From assembly GCF_026262505.1 (NCBI RefSeq), contig NC_067207.1:6146252-6210251 (forward strand): a DNA stretch of 64,000 nucleotides. The letters run 5' to 3'. The notes beneath the pieces are model-generated. The model made no database searches. It was not told the DNA's origin and worked only from the letters and a program-made list of their open reading frames with translations. Every line of letters starts with the position of its first letter. Position 1 is the stretch's first letter. The position numbers were made by a program, and so were the translations under genes. Of this stretch, positions 38,801 through 49,324 are shown one piece after another. Origin of the DNA: Trichomonas vaginalis G3. Lineage: Eukaryota; Parabasalia; Trichomonadida; Trichomonadidae.

Positions 38801-39077
38801 AGAGCTTGAACCGGAAACTCAGGAAAGAGTCATGCAAACAATACGCGAAGACTCAAATACAGACTATGACAAACTCTTTCTAGGATATAGGTTACCTGAG
38901 ATGGGCGACCAGAGCCAAAAGGCAAAAAGGACATGGGAAATTTGCAACATACTAGATGAACATAATGCAAAGATGCAACAACTTCAAGCAGAGGGCAATG
39001 AAGGAAAAAGAAGAGTTAAAAACTCAGTCAGGAAGAAAGTAAAGCTTGGTCGGAGTGGGTTCTATTATGACATATAA
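35882..39077 (+). pseudogene. Large structural-type gene, copy in element 2, fossil
   Basis: Second copy of the gene at 28998-32184, with the same start (MPRKLRK) and order of coiled-coil, Pro/Gln-rich linker and helical end. It has more breaks (at least six). The Pro/Gln linker is shorter and rearranged relative to element 1. The 3' part of the gene (38742-39077) overlaps the previous frame as in element 1. Function unknown. Confidence 0.55.
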
Positions 39078-39108
39078 ATCAACTATTCTATATTTTTACT
39101 CATATGAA

Positions 39109-40711
39109 ATGTACGCCGCTCAGAATATAACGCCAACAGTTTTGGATGCTATGAATGGAAATGTTTCCGAATGGTATAACGAATGCGACAATGCCATTAG
39201 AAGGTCAGAAATAGTTCCTGGAACTTACGAATATACAACTGCTGTTTCTTATGGAAACGTAGGTGAGTTTGGAGAAGGTTCTTCAACAACAGTAGATATT
39301 GCTTGCGACAGGTTTCATATAATTTCTATTGACAACTCTTTCTTATACGTGGAACAAGACATTGAAATAAAACCTTCTGCCAAGTTGTCTGACAAGAAAG
39401 GTTGCAATGGAATTTTCTATGTCGGATACCAATATGCTCCAGAAGTTTTCATGGGATATAAGATATATTCTAACTCTGACTTAGTTCAAACAGTAACATG
39501 GGCAAACTATGAATGGTTCGCTTTGAGAAACTCAGTACAACCACAAGCTAGAGAACAAACAGACCAGTATGCAACTATTGAGAAAATAAGAAGACTTGAC
39601 CCTAAACGTTCCAGGAGTTTATGTTAACCTTTCTGGACAAACTGCAGCAGCAGTAACCAAAGTAAAATTGAAACTTAGAGTTCCTTTGTCATCTTTCCTC
39701 ATCTTCAGGTTTTTAAGATACTTGCCAAACTGGGCAGGAAAAATTTCTATCGAACTTACTCCAAGCAAAAATAACTTAGTCATTGCACCAACACAAGACC
39801 CATTCACTCTTACAGACGTAAAGGGAGCAAATCAAACTCATTCGCCGAATTTTGCAAAGACAAAGTTGACTTAGACTTTGGTTTCTCAAACCTCAACACT
39901 GAAGTAAACTACTACTTCAATGCTGCTGGAACTGCTTGGGACCCAGTTAAGTTCACATGCGAAAAATTGAATGCAAGAGAATAGAAAGCAGACTTGCAGT
40001 CTATATGTTGGACCCAGATATTTCAAATGCTTTAGCTGCCAAATATATTGCAGTTCCACTTATGTTCCCTATACACCAAATATCTGTCAAAGACTTTGCA
40101 GGTGAAGTTGGAAACCAAAGTGCTGACCCAGGTGCAAGAACAGATATTGCTTTAACAACTGCAATGAAACATGCAGATACTATGTTTGTACTGTCAGACG
40201 AACTATAAATGACTATTCTTGTTTCTACAACCCTGGTATTAAATACCATATAAACATAGATGGCAAATACTATCCAAGAGAAGAATATTCTACAGTTGAG
40301 GATATGAGGTCATACAACTTGACATTAGATGCTATGAACTTTAACAACAACTTCACAACAACCATTAACCCTGAAATGCAAAGTTCTATTATGCCATATG
40401 TGAAAGTATGGACCCATACAGGAGGTCAAAAAACTCAATATACAAATGGAGACGTTCAAACTTTTGGTTGGCATTCCATTTGCTGACTCAGAAGACTTTA
40501 TGGTGGTATTTCAACTGTTGGTACTGTACAAATACAATATACTGGTGACAGAGACGGTCCAGATGAACTGAGAGCAAAGAAGTTTACAAAACCAATAGCA
40601 CTTTTCACGGAAGATGCTCTTTTGAAGATTCGTTCGATGAAACCTGCTGGGGCTCCTCAGATTGGTATAACGACAGCTTCCATCGAGCAGATTTTGGCAG
40701 CAGGTCAGTAA
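39109..40711 (+). pseudogene. Major capsid candidate, copy in element 2, fossil
   Basis: Same start (MYAAQNITPTVLDAMNGN) and layout as 27359-28965. The TTTTTACTCATATGAA leader is retained. Several breaks (about four). The middle (about 39630-39840) differs more from element 1 than the rest. Confidence 0.6.
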
Positions 40712-41024
40712 GTTGTTCTTGAACTGACTTCTCTCCGTCAAATATTGACAGTACGCCAGTTTTGATATAATATTGTATTATAAACTTACCTTTAGAAATA
40801 TCGGTCAGTTTTGTTGTTATATTTTTGTCTGCTTCAAGAACTTTCACCATCTCGGTTATACCAACTTTCTTTGCTTTATGAAAATATTTTGGTTCAGCAA
40901 AGACTGCTATTCTATAACATTTTCCATTGTTTGTGTAAAGAACTATTCTGTCAATGAACTTGTATTGTTTGTGTGTGTAAACTTTGTTTTGCTTCAATTC
41001 GAAGAGATACTCAAATACGTCCAT
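40605..41024 (-). CDS. Small element 2 protein, 139 aa
   Basis: MDVFEYLFELKQNKVYTHKQ followed by FIDRIVLYTNNGKCYRIAVF, then Lys-rich. It is the copy of the gene at 27046 and runs convergent with and overlaps the end of the capsid gene by about 100 bp. Unknown function. Confidence 0.4.
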   Translation of the reverse strand: MDVFEYLFELKQNKVYTHKQYKFIDRIVLYTNNGKCYRIAVFAEPKYFHKAKKVGITEMVKVLEADKNITTKLTDISKGKFIIQYYIKTGVLSIFDGEKSVQEQLTDLLPKSARWKLSLYQSEEPQQVSSNESSKEHLP

Positions 41025-41042
41025 CTTTTTATTCTAAGTAAA

Positions 41043-41342
41043 ATGTCATTTCCGAAAAATAGAAGCGTAAGTGTTTCAAAAGGTTTAATGGCGTGGCAGA
41101 TGTGAAGTTAATTCACCAACTCAAACAAACAGTCAAAGTGTTGTTGTCAATGTCAAAAAGAGATGTTGAAGTGGGGAAACCATACGAAGACGAAGATGGT
41201 ATAACAATAGTTCCTGTAAAAGAACAACCAACATACCCTGAAGTTAGCAGAGACTTAAGTTCTGTTGCAGATATTCGAAATGACTACCAACAACTTAAAG
41301 ACAAACTTAAACTCAGGAGAAGATTTGTCAAGCTTTGGGTAT
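41043..41342 (+). pseudogene. Copy of the 101-aa gene, fossil
   Basis: Matches 26722-27027 (MSFPKNRSVSVSKGL; DVEVGKPYEDEDGITIVPV). About two breaks. Confidence 0.5.
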
Positions 41343-41343
41343 A

Positions 41344-41620
41344 ATGTTAAACTTGGTCGAACACAACCCTGTAAAAGTGAACTCATATGTCATCGCACCT
41401 CATGAAATTTTGAAAGAACTATTGAACTTTTGACAGAGGCAGACGATATAAACATCAAAGAAATAGAACCTGACATTGCTTGCTGTGGTGTTTCATATAA
41501 TGTCATTGACAAGATATACGTTATGAAAGGAGGTGAAACGTTGAACTTAAAAATATAGTTTCCCAGACGTCATAAAAATATTTGACGACCACAACATTTC
41601 ATTAAAATTTACTTGCTAAG
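41344..41620 (+). pseudogene. Copy of the 97-aa gene, fossil
   Basis: Matches 26447-26740 (MLNLVEHNPVKVNSYVIAPH). About two breaks. Confidence 0.45.
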
Positions 41621-41623
41621 TAA

Positions 41624-42414
41624 ATGGCAGAAGACATAGTGGTTTATACTATTACGACTAAAAAACCCTGAGTCATATAATTCTATAACAACAAACTTAC
41701 AAAGTCCTCAAGGACGATATTGTAAACTGACCTTAAACACGATGACGACTAAAGCCTGTTTTGCTCTTTTGACAACCAGAAGACTTTGTTGTTGTGAATG
41801 GTAAAAATACTTCTTTGAAGATACTTACTCAGATATACCACCAACAGGTTTTGTTGACTTATTTAATACTTTAAGGACGGATGTAACATGTGCTGCAACT
41901 AGAGCAGGTTTCATTATGTTTGGATGTCCGACTGAGTTTTACTATAAACGATATGAGCTATAATACAAAACTTATATCTGGTTTTTACTACCAACAGTTT
42001 CCTATAACAGGAAAAGGTGTCATACAAGGTTTGTCTGTTCCATTGACTTTAAGTACACCTATTTTATATATTGTTTCAAACTTAGGTTCAAAGTGCTATT
42101 CGAATGTCGACAGAAACTACTATGACCAAAAGATACTCATGCGTATAAACAACACTTTCTCTGCTGGTTTGCCTATTGTTCATTCGAATGCAGAGTTTTC
42201 AGCTTTAGTAAACTCAAACACTTTAGCAAACATAAACTTAACCTTAGTTGACGCAAACTTTGTTCCTGTAAAACTTTTATGTCCTATGTATTTGTCAATG
42301 ACGGCAGAAAGTTTCGAATTGGAAGATGCAACTGGTGAAAGTATTGTACTACAAGAACAACTTCAACAACAAATGCAACAAATGGAACAAATGCAACAAC
42401 AAAGTCAAGAATAA
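41624..42414 (+). pseudogene. Minor capsid candidate, copy in element 2, fossil
   Basis: Same order and end (LQQQMQQMEQMQQQSQE) as 25635-26442, with a shorter Gln run. About four breaks in the first half; the second half is open. Confidence 0.5.
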
Positions 42415-42440
42415 AAAATATTTTTTTTTTATTTATAAAA

Positions 42441-43671
42441 ATGTACAGAATAGACGTTTCAGATTTTTATGACTTCCAAGCGTTCAGAAATATGTGTCCA
42501 TTTAGAGACTATAACAAAGCAGTCGAGAATTTGAAACGTTTAGTCATTTTGTCGACTCTGCCCAGAATGTTATGTCATGAAAGAATGGGATGTTGTCTTT
42601 TAACAACCAAGAGCAACCATAGTTTCAGAACAAGAATGTAGACAGAAACTTAAGAAAATAAAAGTCGTACAAGTTGGTATGAAGATGTTAGATGCTTGGG
42701 ATATCTTATTGTCAAAGTTAGAAGATTTTTCAGTTCGTGGTATAAATTCTATACACCATCTCCAAACTTCTATTCTATCTTCACTGGATATAAATACGAA
42801 CAAGTAGAATGGAAAGAAAATGTTATAGAAGCTTGGTTAGACCATGTCAAAGAAATTATATGCAATGGAAACGAAAGAGTCTATGAGTATATCTTATGTT
42901 GGTTTGCAAACATCTTACAACATCCAAGTGCTAAAAATGAAACTGCTCTCATTATAATTGGAAAACAAGGAACTGGTAAGAACACTTTCTTTACAGATAT
43001 CTTATGCAAACTGTTAGAGGGCTATTCGAACCCTAATATGACAAACTTAGAAAACATCTGCGGTAAATTTAACTCTTCAATAGAGAATATGAAACTTATA
43101 GTATGTAACGAACTTCAAAGTATAGATACAACAAAGGTTTTAAACTCAGATGCTTTGAAGAGTCTTATAACAGACAAAGTTGGAGTTGTTGAAAGAAAAA
43201 TAAAGACCAAAGAGTTTGTGAAAATGTTGCAAATTTCATCATGGTTTCAAACAATGTTGTTCCGATGAAGTTAGAAAGTTCTGACAGAAGATATGTAGTT
43301 GTCAGAACGTCAGATTCTCATATGCAAGATACAGAATATTTTGACGACTTAGCAGAAACTTTGACATCTGACTTTTACAACCACTTGTTCTCATATTTTT
43401 ATGACATTAGATATTTCAAAGTTCAATCCAAGACAAATTCCACATACCGAAGAAAGACAAACATTGTTAGAAGCAAACAAGAGTGTATATGAACTGTTTA
43501 TAGATGAGACTAACTTTGAGTGTTTAGATGAAAGGTCATTGTACGATTCGTATAAACAATATTTCAAGAGTATGGTTATATGGCAGCTTCTAAACGAACA
43601 TTCTTGGCAAATGTCAAAAGTCTTTTAGATGTTCAGAACGGCGTATATCAAAGAAAAATTTTTCTGAGTAA
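42441..43671 (+). pseudogene. SF3 helicase, copy in element 2, fossil
   Basis: Same start and motifs as 24372-25604; the Walker A phrase ALIIIGKQGTGKNTFF and MKLIVCNELQS are visible. About six breaks. The first 370 bp occur again at 45219. Confidence 0.65.
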
Positions 43672-43706
43672 ATTTAAAAAAAATATTTTTTTATCCGATA
43701 GAAAAG

Positions 43707-44122
43707 ATGACGAAATATATTCAGTCAACAAGTACATGACAGAAGTCAAAGAAGAACTAGACCCATTCGCTTATTTGAATGTTTACTTCTACCATTTTGA
43801 AAAGTCTACATTTGACAAAGTTTGGAACATCGAACCAGTTAAGTTTGCTATTGTGACTAAAATGGTGCGAAATTTGAAACTTAGACATAGAAGGTTTGTT
43901 AGCAGTCAAAGAAAATTTTTGACAGAAGGTTTTCAAACCTTAAAGAAGGCAAAGCATACAAACTTGTTATACCTTATGAACCAAAGAAAGCAGACGACTA
44001 TGAATATTATGAGTCTAAGATAGTTGAAGTTCAAGGTAAATTGGGTAAAAAGATTTTAGAGTCTAAGCCGTGTTTGCTCCTAAAGAGGAAGAGACATTGA
44101 CATTGACCCAGAAATGTTCTAA
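43707..44122 (+). pseudogene. Copy of the 139-aa gene (23917), fossil
   Basis: KEELDPFAYLNVYFYHFEKS and FDKVWNIEPVKFAIVTK are shared with 23917-24336. About two breaks. Confidence 0.5.
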
Positions 44123-44137
44123 AAATAAATTTTATTT

Positions 44138-44592
44138 TTACATGTCAAATTTCTTTTTCTCTGGAACTGGTTCAGGTTCTTTTTTTCTTCTCTTCTACTT
44201 TCTTTTCTTTCTTTTTCTCTCTTCTTCTTCTTCTCTGGTGGAGTTATGTCAAATTTGGCGCAACCATATTTATGTAAAAGTTCTTTGTCCTTTAATAGCT
44301 CTTCTATTCTGTTTTCTATTCATCTTCAAGAACAGCGCATGTGCCTTCTTTGCATTCTAAGAACTTTTGTTGGACTTCATCTTTCCAATCGGCGTCATCT
44401 CTGTCAACAAGTCTGTCATTGACAACTTAAAGACTTCTCTGCTTAACGTTTTATGGTTCTTGTCATATTCCCAGAAACAGAACTTTAGAACAAATTCACC
44501 TTTCTTGTTTACACTATGTAAGATTTTATGGTCGACAGATGTTTTGCTGTCAAAAGTTTGTCTCGAATATAGATAGCGAAATCGCTAGACAT
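44138..44592 (-). pseudogene. Copy of the Lys/Glu-tailed gene (23442), fossil
   Basis: Inverse copy of 23442-23900; the Lys-rich tail is encoded around 44210-44240. About four breaks. Head to head with the ATPase copy, as in element 1. Confidence 0.5.
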
Positions 44593-44628
44593 TTCCTAAA
44601 AGATAAAATTTTTAATTTTTCTAAAAAT

Positions 44629-45197
44629 ATGTTAGAAAAAAAGTTTGCTGACATTGACAAGAAATTTGAGAATGTTTTAAACAAGAACAAGAGGAAGTTA
44701 GAAAATGCTCAGATAAAACCCATACATGACAAGTTCTTATTTGCTCAGAATGGTATAACAGGTCTAATCGCACCGCCTGGGTCGGGTAAGACTTTCACTT
44801 ATCTTAAAATGGCTGCACAACAACAAGAACTAGATGAGAAGAACCCATTTATGAGTTAGTTGTCATTTGTAGTACTTCTGGTCAATTTGACCAAACCGTC
44901 AATTCGTTCAAAGATATTATAAAGAAGTCTAAGTTAGTATGTATAAAAGACTCTGAGTTGTTAGATTGGATAAAGAAGTACCAAAGAAGAGTTTTGAAGT
45001 ATATATGCTATAAATGAGTATATAAATTCTAAGTTTAAAGACCCAAATGAGGAAATGCAGAGAATATTAGAGAAGAAACACTTCAGAAACAAACAGAAAG
45101 AGATAGAATACATTTCGAAGAAATTGCAATCTTACGATTGGAAGACTTACCCTCATAGATGTCTTCTTATCTTAGATGACTTTGCTTCTCATCATTT
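44629..45197 (+). pseudogene. Packaging ATPase, partial copy in element 2, fossil
   Basis: Starts MLEKKFADIDKKFENVLNK and contains TGLIAPPGSGKTFTYLKM. It stops where the second copy of the helicase head begins (about 45197), losing the C-terminal third. About two breaks before that. Confidence 0.65.
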
Positions 45198-45218
45198 TTT
45201 TTTTATTTTTATAAAAAA

Positions 45219-45592
45219 ATGTACAGAATAGATGTTTCAGATTTTTATGACTTCCAAGCATTCAGAAATATGTGTCCATTTCGAGACTATAACAAAGCAG
45301 TCGAGAATTTGAAACGTTTAGTCATTTATGTTGACTCTGCCCCAGAATGTTATGTCATGAAAGAATGGGATGTTGTCTTTAACAAACCAAGAGCAACAAT
45401 AGTGTCTGAACAAGAATGTAGACAGAAACTTAAGAAAATAAAAGTTGTACAAGTTGGAAGGAAGATGTTAGATGCTTGGGATATCTTATTGTCAAAGTTA
45501 GAAGATTTTTCAGTTCGAGGTATAAAGTTCTATACACCATCTCCAAACTTCTATTCTATCTTCACTGGATATAAATACGAACAAGTAGAATG
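45219..45592 (+). pseudogene. Second copy of the SF3 helicase head
   Basis: Repeats the start of the helicase with its ATTTTTTTTTTATTTTTAT leader, and ends at the element-host junction. It is closer to element 1 than the neighbouring copy at 42441. Confidence 0.65.
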
Positions 45593-46619
45593 GACTTTCA
45601 AAGTTAACGCTCCAGAGGATCATAATAAGACAAAGTTACTTGTTGTTGTTGAGTTCGCCGCCAATCATAAATCCAACTTAGGTACCGGTAATGTTACATA
45701 TTCTTCCACAGTCCCCACACCAGTTATCGAGAGTGTTCAATACAACGAAGGCAACGAAGTAATTTCAGGCAATCCATACACAGCCAAAATCATACTCGAA
45801 ACAGGCTTAAATATTACAAGACATATTATCTCTTTGCAACAGAAAGCGAAGCTTCCAACGCCTCTGCCACTAGCGTCGCAATATCACAAAATGTTCTCAA
45901 TGCAACAGCCGTAGCAAGCGGGAACAAGAAGAATGGACTTTCAAAGTTAACGCTCCAGAGGATCATAATAAGACAAAGTTACTTGTTGTTGTTGAGTTCG
46001 CCGCCAATCATAAATCCAGTTAGGTACCGGTGTTACATATTCTCTTGGAAAGTCTCCATATTTATCTGCGCCAACTGTTGTTGCTGAAAATCATACACAA
46101 CCATTCAAGGCCGGTGAATATATTCCAGTTAAAGTTACATTACAACACTTTGAGGCAAAGACAGGAAACTTCCAATATAGATTCTATGCAGATCAGAAAT
46201 GGATAGATCTCCCAGACGACAATGTAACTGAAGTAGAAACCCCATCTGCAATTAAGAAATTACATGCCGACGAAGGCAAAACATATCTACTCAACATTCC
46301 AGCTCCAAAGTATGAAGATATCAAAGAAGATGGGAAAGTTAAACTTCAAATTAGGTTAGCTGGATCCAAAGTCATTGAAACAGAGGTTTCACTTCAGAAA
46401 CAACAATACGTTGCACCAAGCCCTGATGATTCCAAGCCAACACCAACACCTGAAAATAGTGGACTTACTGGTGGACAGAAGGCTGGTATTGTTATTGGCG
46501 TTCTTCTTGCTGTTATTCTTATTATTCTCATCATCTACTTCGTTTTCTGCAGGAAACCATCTAAAGATAAATCATCATCTGATATCCAAGATGATTCCGG
46601 CTCCGGTGTTAATGTGTAA
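45589..46619 (+). pseudogene. Membrane-anchored surface protein, 3' end, interrupted by element 2
   Basis: The tail reads SGLTGGQKAGIVIGVLLAVI, a membrane helix of about 25 residues, then a short Lys/Ser/Asp-rich cytoplasmic tail ending SGSGVNV at 46619. Before it lie tandem beta domains. One starts EWTFKVNAPEDHNKTKLLVV (45589), and the same 110 bp recurs almost exactly at 45931. The next domains have PTPVIESVQYNEGNEV and APTVVAENHTQPFKAGEYIP. It looks like a type I surface protein with Ig- or cadherin-like repeats. The 5' part is missing at the junction with element 2, and the frame changes at least three times (near 45830, 45920 and 46018). Host gene, now broken. Confidence 0.7.
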
Positions 46620-46852
46620 TTTAATTTAATTAAGGATGTCAATTTGGAAGAAAAGTGAGAAAATTCCTAAAATGCTAAAAATGAATTTTCCAAACGTACT
46701 TTTTTATCTCATTTTTTTGATTTTGAAAAAAATTTGGAGAGAAGAACTCTTCGTTTTTGAATTTTGTCACGATGGTTTTAAAGTATATTATTTTTGTATA
46801 TTTTGAGAGAAAATTATATTCTCCTAAAGTGAAAACAATTTTCCAAATTGCA
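46620..46852. other. AT-rich non-coding stretch
   Basis: No gene or repeat recognised in these 230 bp between the surface-protein tail and the next fragment. Confidence 0.4.
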
Positions 46853-46942
46853 GCTCCTTCAAAGATTTCTGAAGACTCAACGGTTAAAATTACAGTTTCT
46901 ATCACAGAAGCAACGCCGAACAAATGCTTGCCACTATTGTGA
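46853..46942 (+). pseudogene. Fragment of a surface-type beta domain
   Basis: APSKISEDSTVKITVSITEA is in the style of the repeats at 45.7-46.2 kb (x-P-x-V/I-x-E-x-x, x-V-x-V/I-T). It runs into the end of the minus-strand WD40 gene, so a piece of surface-protein DNA seems fused to that gene's 3' end. Confidence 0.4.
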
Positions 46943-49206
46943 ACTCGCTTTTGTTGGAGAGACTCTTGAAAACTTCGACAGCTCCTCTTCTATCACCCAT
47001 TCTGAACTTGAACAACAAGTTGAAAATGGCAGAAATCGGAGTATCTGCAGGAGAAAACAGAGAAGATTGAATCCTCAACGCGGAAACAACTTCTTCTTTC
47101 CCTCCAAACATGGAATGTCGTGCTTGCAACCTCGGACCTCCCAAACTACGTGAAACACACTTCCAAATAATGGAATCAGTTGGAAATCCATGGTCATTAG
47201 CTATCTCAGCTATTTGAAGTGCTTCTGACCATGTTCCTGTAGTAGGATTCGTTAATAATTGCTCACCCATAAGCTCTAACCGTTGCTGGGCGGTTTTTAG
47301 CGGTTTTAAGAGGGCAGGTGAAGTGATTCTTTTTACAGATCTCCAGTCTCTTGCAATAACGAATTTCACGGCTTCGTCATTGAGCGGGGAGACGAGGACG
47401 AGTCCATTTCCTGTTACAGCGAATGAGGAAACAGAAAAAGGACAACTTTCCACTTTTTCAAGTGAAAAACCAAATTTTCCGTCTCTCGCGTGTACGTACA
47501 ATCCGCTGGATGATCTCTCGAACTCTATCCTGTCTATGTCGATGAAAGGAGAGTATGTTTGCTTCGATGTACCGAAAGCAAAGTCGTAAAACATAATTAC
47601 GCCGTCTGTGTCAGCAGTTATGATGCAATCGCCTTTCCAAGCAAGACAAGTTGTCCTGGAGTTCTCCCGTGAGTTACGCAGCCTCAGAACAGGCATCTGT
47701 GCTATGCCGTTCTTGTATGTGTAGACTTGGATTTCTCCGGTAGATAATAATACGGCGAAATTGGGAGTATCGCCTTGGAAACATGTTGCTGGTATTCTGG
47801 ATACTTGGACTGCAACAGCGGTGATGGATGTTTGAAGAGTCATCGGCTTTTGTTTGACATCATAAAAAATACCAAGGTCGTATTTGCCGTGGACGAAAAC
47901 GCCGAGCTCCTCTGAACATATTAGGTCTGTGGCAGGGCCAAGGCGAGTGTGGATTGGAATAACTTGGCGCTTGGGAAGATTTATTGATCCACACTCGGTT
48001 TTTGAGTACCACAGAAGGACATCTTTGGTAAGGAACTTGATCTTTTCAATGGATGTGCTGGATGCAAGGTAGTTCTGTGTGTATTTCCCTTCTGAAACGT
48101 CTGCGAAAATTATCTTTCCGGTTGGAGTGCCGAAAGCAAGGATTCCGTCGTAGAAATCGTAACAGGTTGGTATCTGTGGTATAATTTGAGACTGCGCGAT
48201 GACGTAAGGTATATCATCTTTTATGGCAAACATAACTAAGCCATTTGATGGAGAGAACGCGATGTATCGCTCGGGAAGTGCACGGTTACATGCAGCGGAT
48301 AGTGGTAAATACTTCGATTTTAAGTCAAACAGCTCTCTTTTCAATTTTATTGTTCCTGATTTTGTAAAAATGTAGTCTTCGTTACAGATATAGATACTGA
48401 GTGACGAGTCTTGACCATAAACTGCAATTTCGTTGTCATTTGTTAAAGAAGGAAGCAGTTTATGGAAAGATGATTGGGATGATTCATCGATTACAAGATT
48501 TCGGCCAGATTTGGTCGCTATGTTAAACGTAAGTATTTTTCCTTCAAGCATAATTAATAAAATATTACTAGTATGGGGATGATGTTGAATTTCTACGATT
48601 TTTTCTGATTTATCTAAAGTATGGGATTGAGATTGAGATGTTGGAGCCTGCTTGGCATTTTTTGACGTGATAATTGTAAAGGATGGACCATTAGAATATA
48701 GAATTGCAGTGAATATATCTGAACTATTAACAGCCATCCTTGTATATGTACCAGGAACATCTATCTTCCAAAGTATTCGTGAGTTTTTCGCTTGATCTTC
48801 AGCTTCATACGGCCAAAAATCGATACTATAAATTGTATTTGGTTCTGCAAAGCCTAAAACGATTTTACCGGACCATTGAAGCTCCGATACATACTGAGTT
48901 TCAGATACTTGACGAGTGATTCCGAGTGTAAGACTTGATTCACAATCCCATAACAAAACTCTTCCGCAATCGTCTGAAATTGCAAGATAAGGTAGCTCAT
49001 AGTGGAATTTAAGGCAAGTTATGTTAGAATTTAGAATTTCAATGGATCATAAGAAAGAAATATCATTTTTAGTAGTTTTATAGAGATAAATTGTGCCTTT
49101 ACCGGCTAATGCAAGTAGCCCACATGCTCCCTGTGTTGAACACTTTACTAGGTGGACAAAGTGAAGCAAATCGTATCTTAGCTTTATTAAAAGGATTCGC
49201 TTGCAT
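46902..49206 (-). pseudogene. WD40 beta-propeller protein, WDR11-like, damaged at both ends
   Basis: The long frame (46902-48956, 684 codons) has weak WD repeats such as TCLAWKGDCIITADTDGVIM and ILAFGTPTGKIIFADVSEGK, then a helical C-terminal part (LELMGEQLLTNPTTGTWSEA). This fits the two-propeller-plus-helical layout of WDR11, a trafficking factor; assignment is tentative. The coding sequence really begins at an ATG at 49206 (MQANPFNKAKIRFASLCPPS). It changes frame near 49130 and meets a TGA at 49049-49047 before SIEILNSNITCLKFHYELPY joins the long frame. At the 3' end it stops abruptly in a helix beside surface-protein DNA. Either a damaged gene or local assembly error. Confidence 0.6.
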
Positions 49207-49312
49207 TTTTTTTATAAATTGATATCGTCAAAAATTTTAATTCTACAATGTTTTAAATATATTAATATTTAGTTGTACAGAATCAAATCACATCTACTTG
49301 TCATAGCGAAAT

Positions 49313-49324
49313 TCTCATTTTTTA
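49313..49324 (+). promoter_or_regulatory. Initiator element (TCATTTTTT)
   Basis: TTCTCATTTTTTA runs into the ATG at 49325. The TCA at 49315-49317 gives an 8-base leader, the classic trichomonad initiator arrangement. Confidence 0.7.

Larger units (their letters stand above)
35197..45592. mobile_element. Maverick/Polinton-type virus-like element 2, shortened copy
   Basis: A copy of the right half of element 1 (22.8-32.9 kb) in inverted orientation. It starts with a terminal repeat (35197-35280) and then runs through repeats, the large structural gene, major capsid, small genes, minor capsid, helicase and ATPase. It stops inside the ATPase, is followed by a second copy of the helicase head (45219), and then meets host DNA at about 45592. 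There is no right terminal repeat. Inside the left terminal repeat a scrap of the methyltransferase 3' end is fused. By eye it is well over 90% identical to element 1 but has many more breaks (of the order of twenty or more), so it is a younger relative of the same family but clearly dead. Confidence 0.85.

Noticed and set aside
45219-45914. A frame joining helicase head and surface-protein domain as a new chimeric gene
   Set aside because: It spans a rearrangement junction, lacks the rest of both proteins and has no sign of selection; treated as chance.
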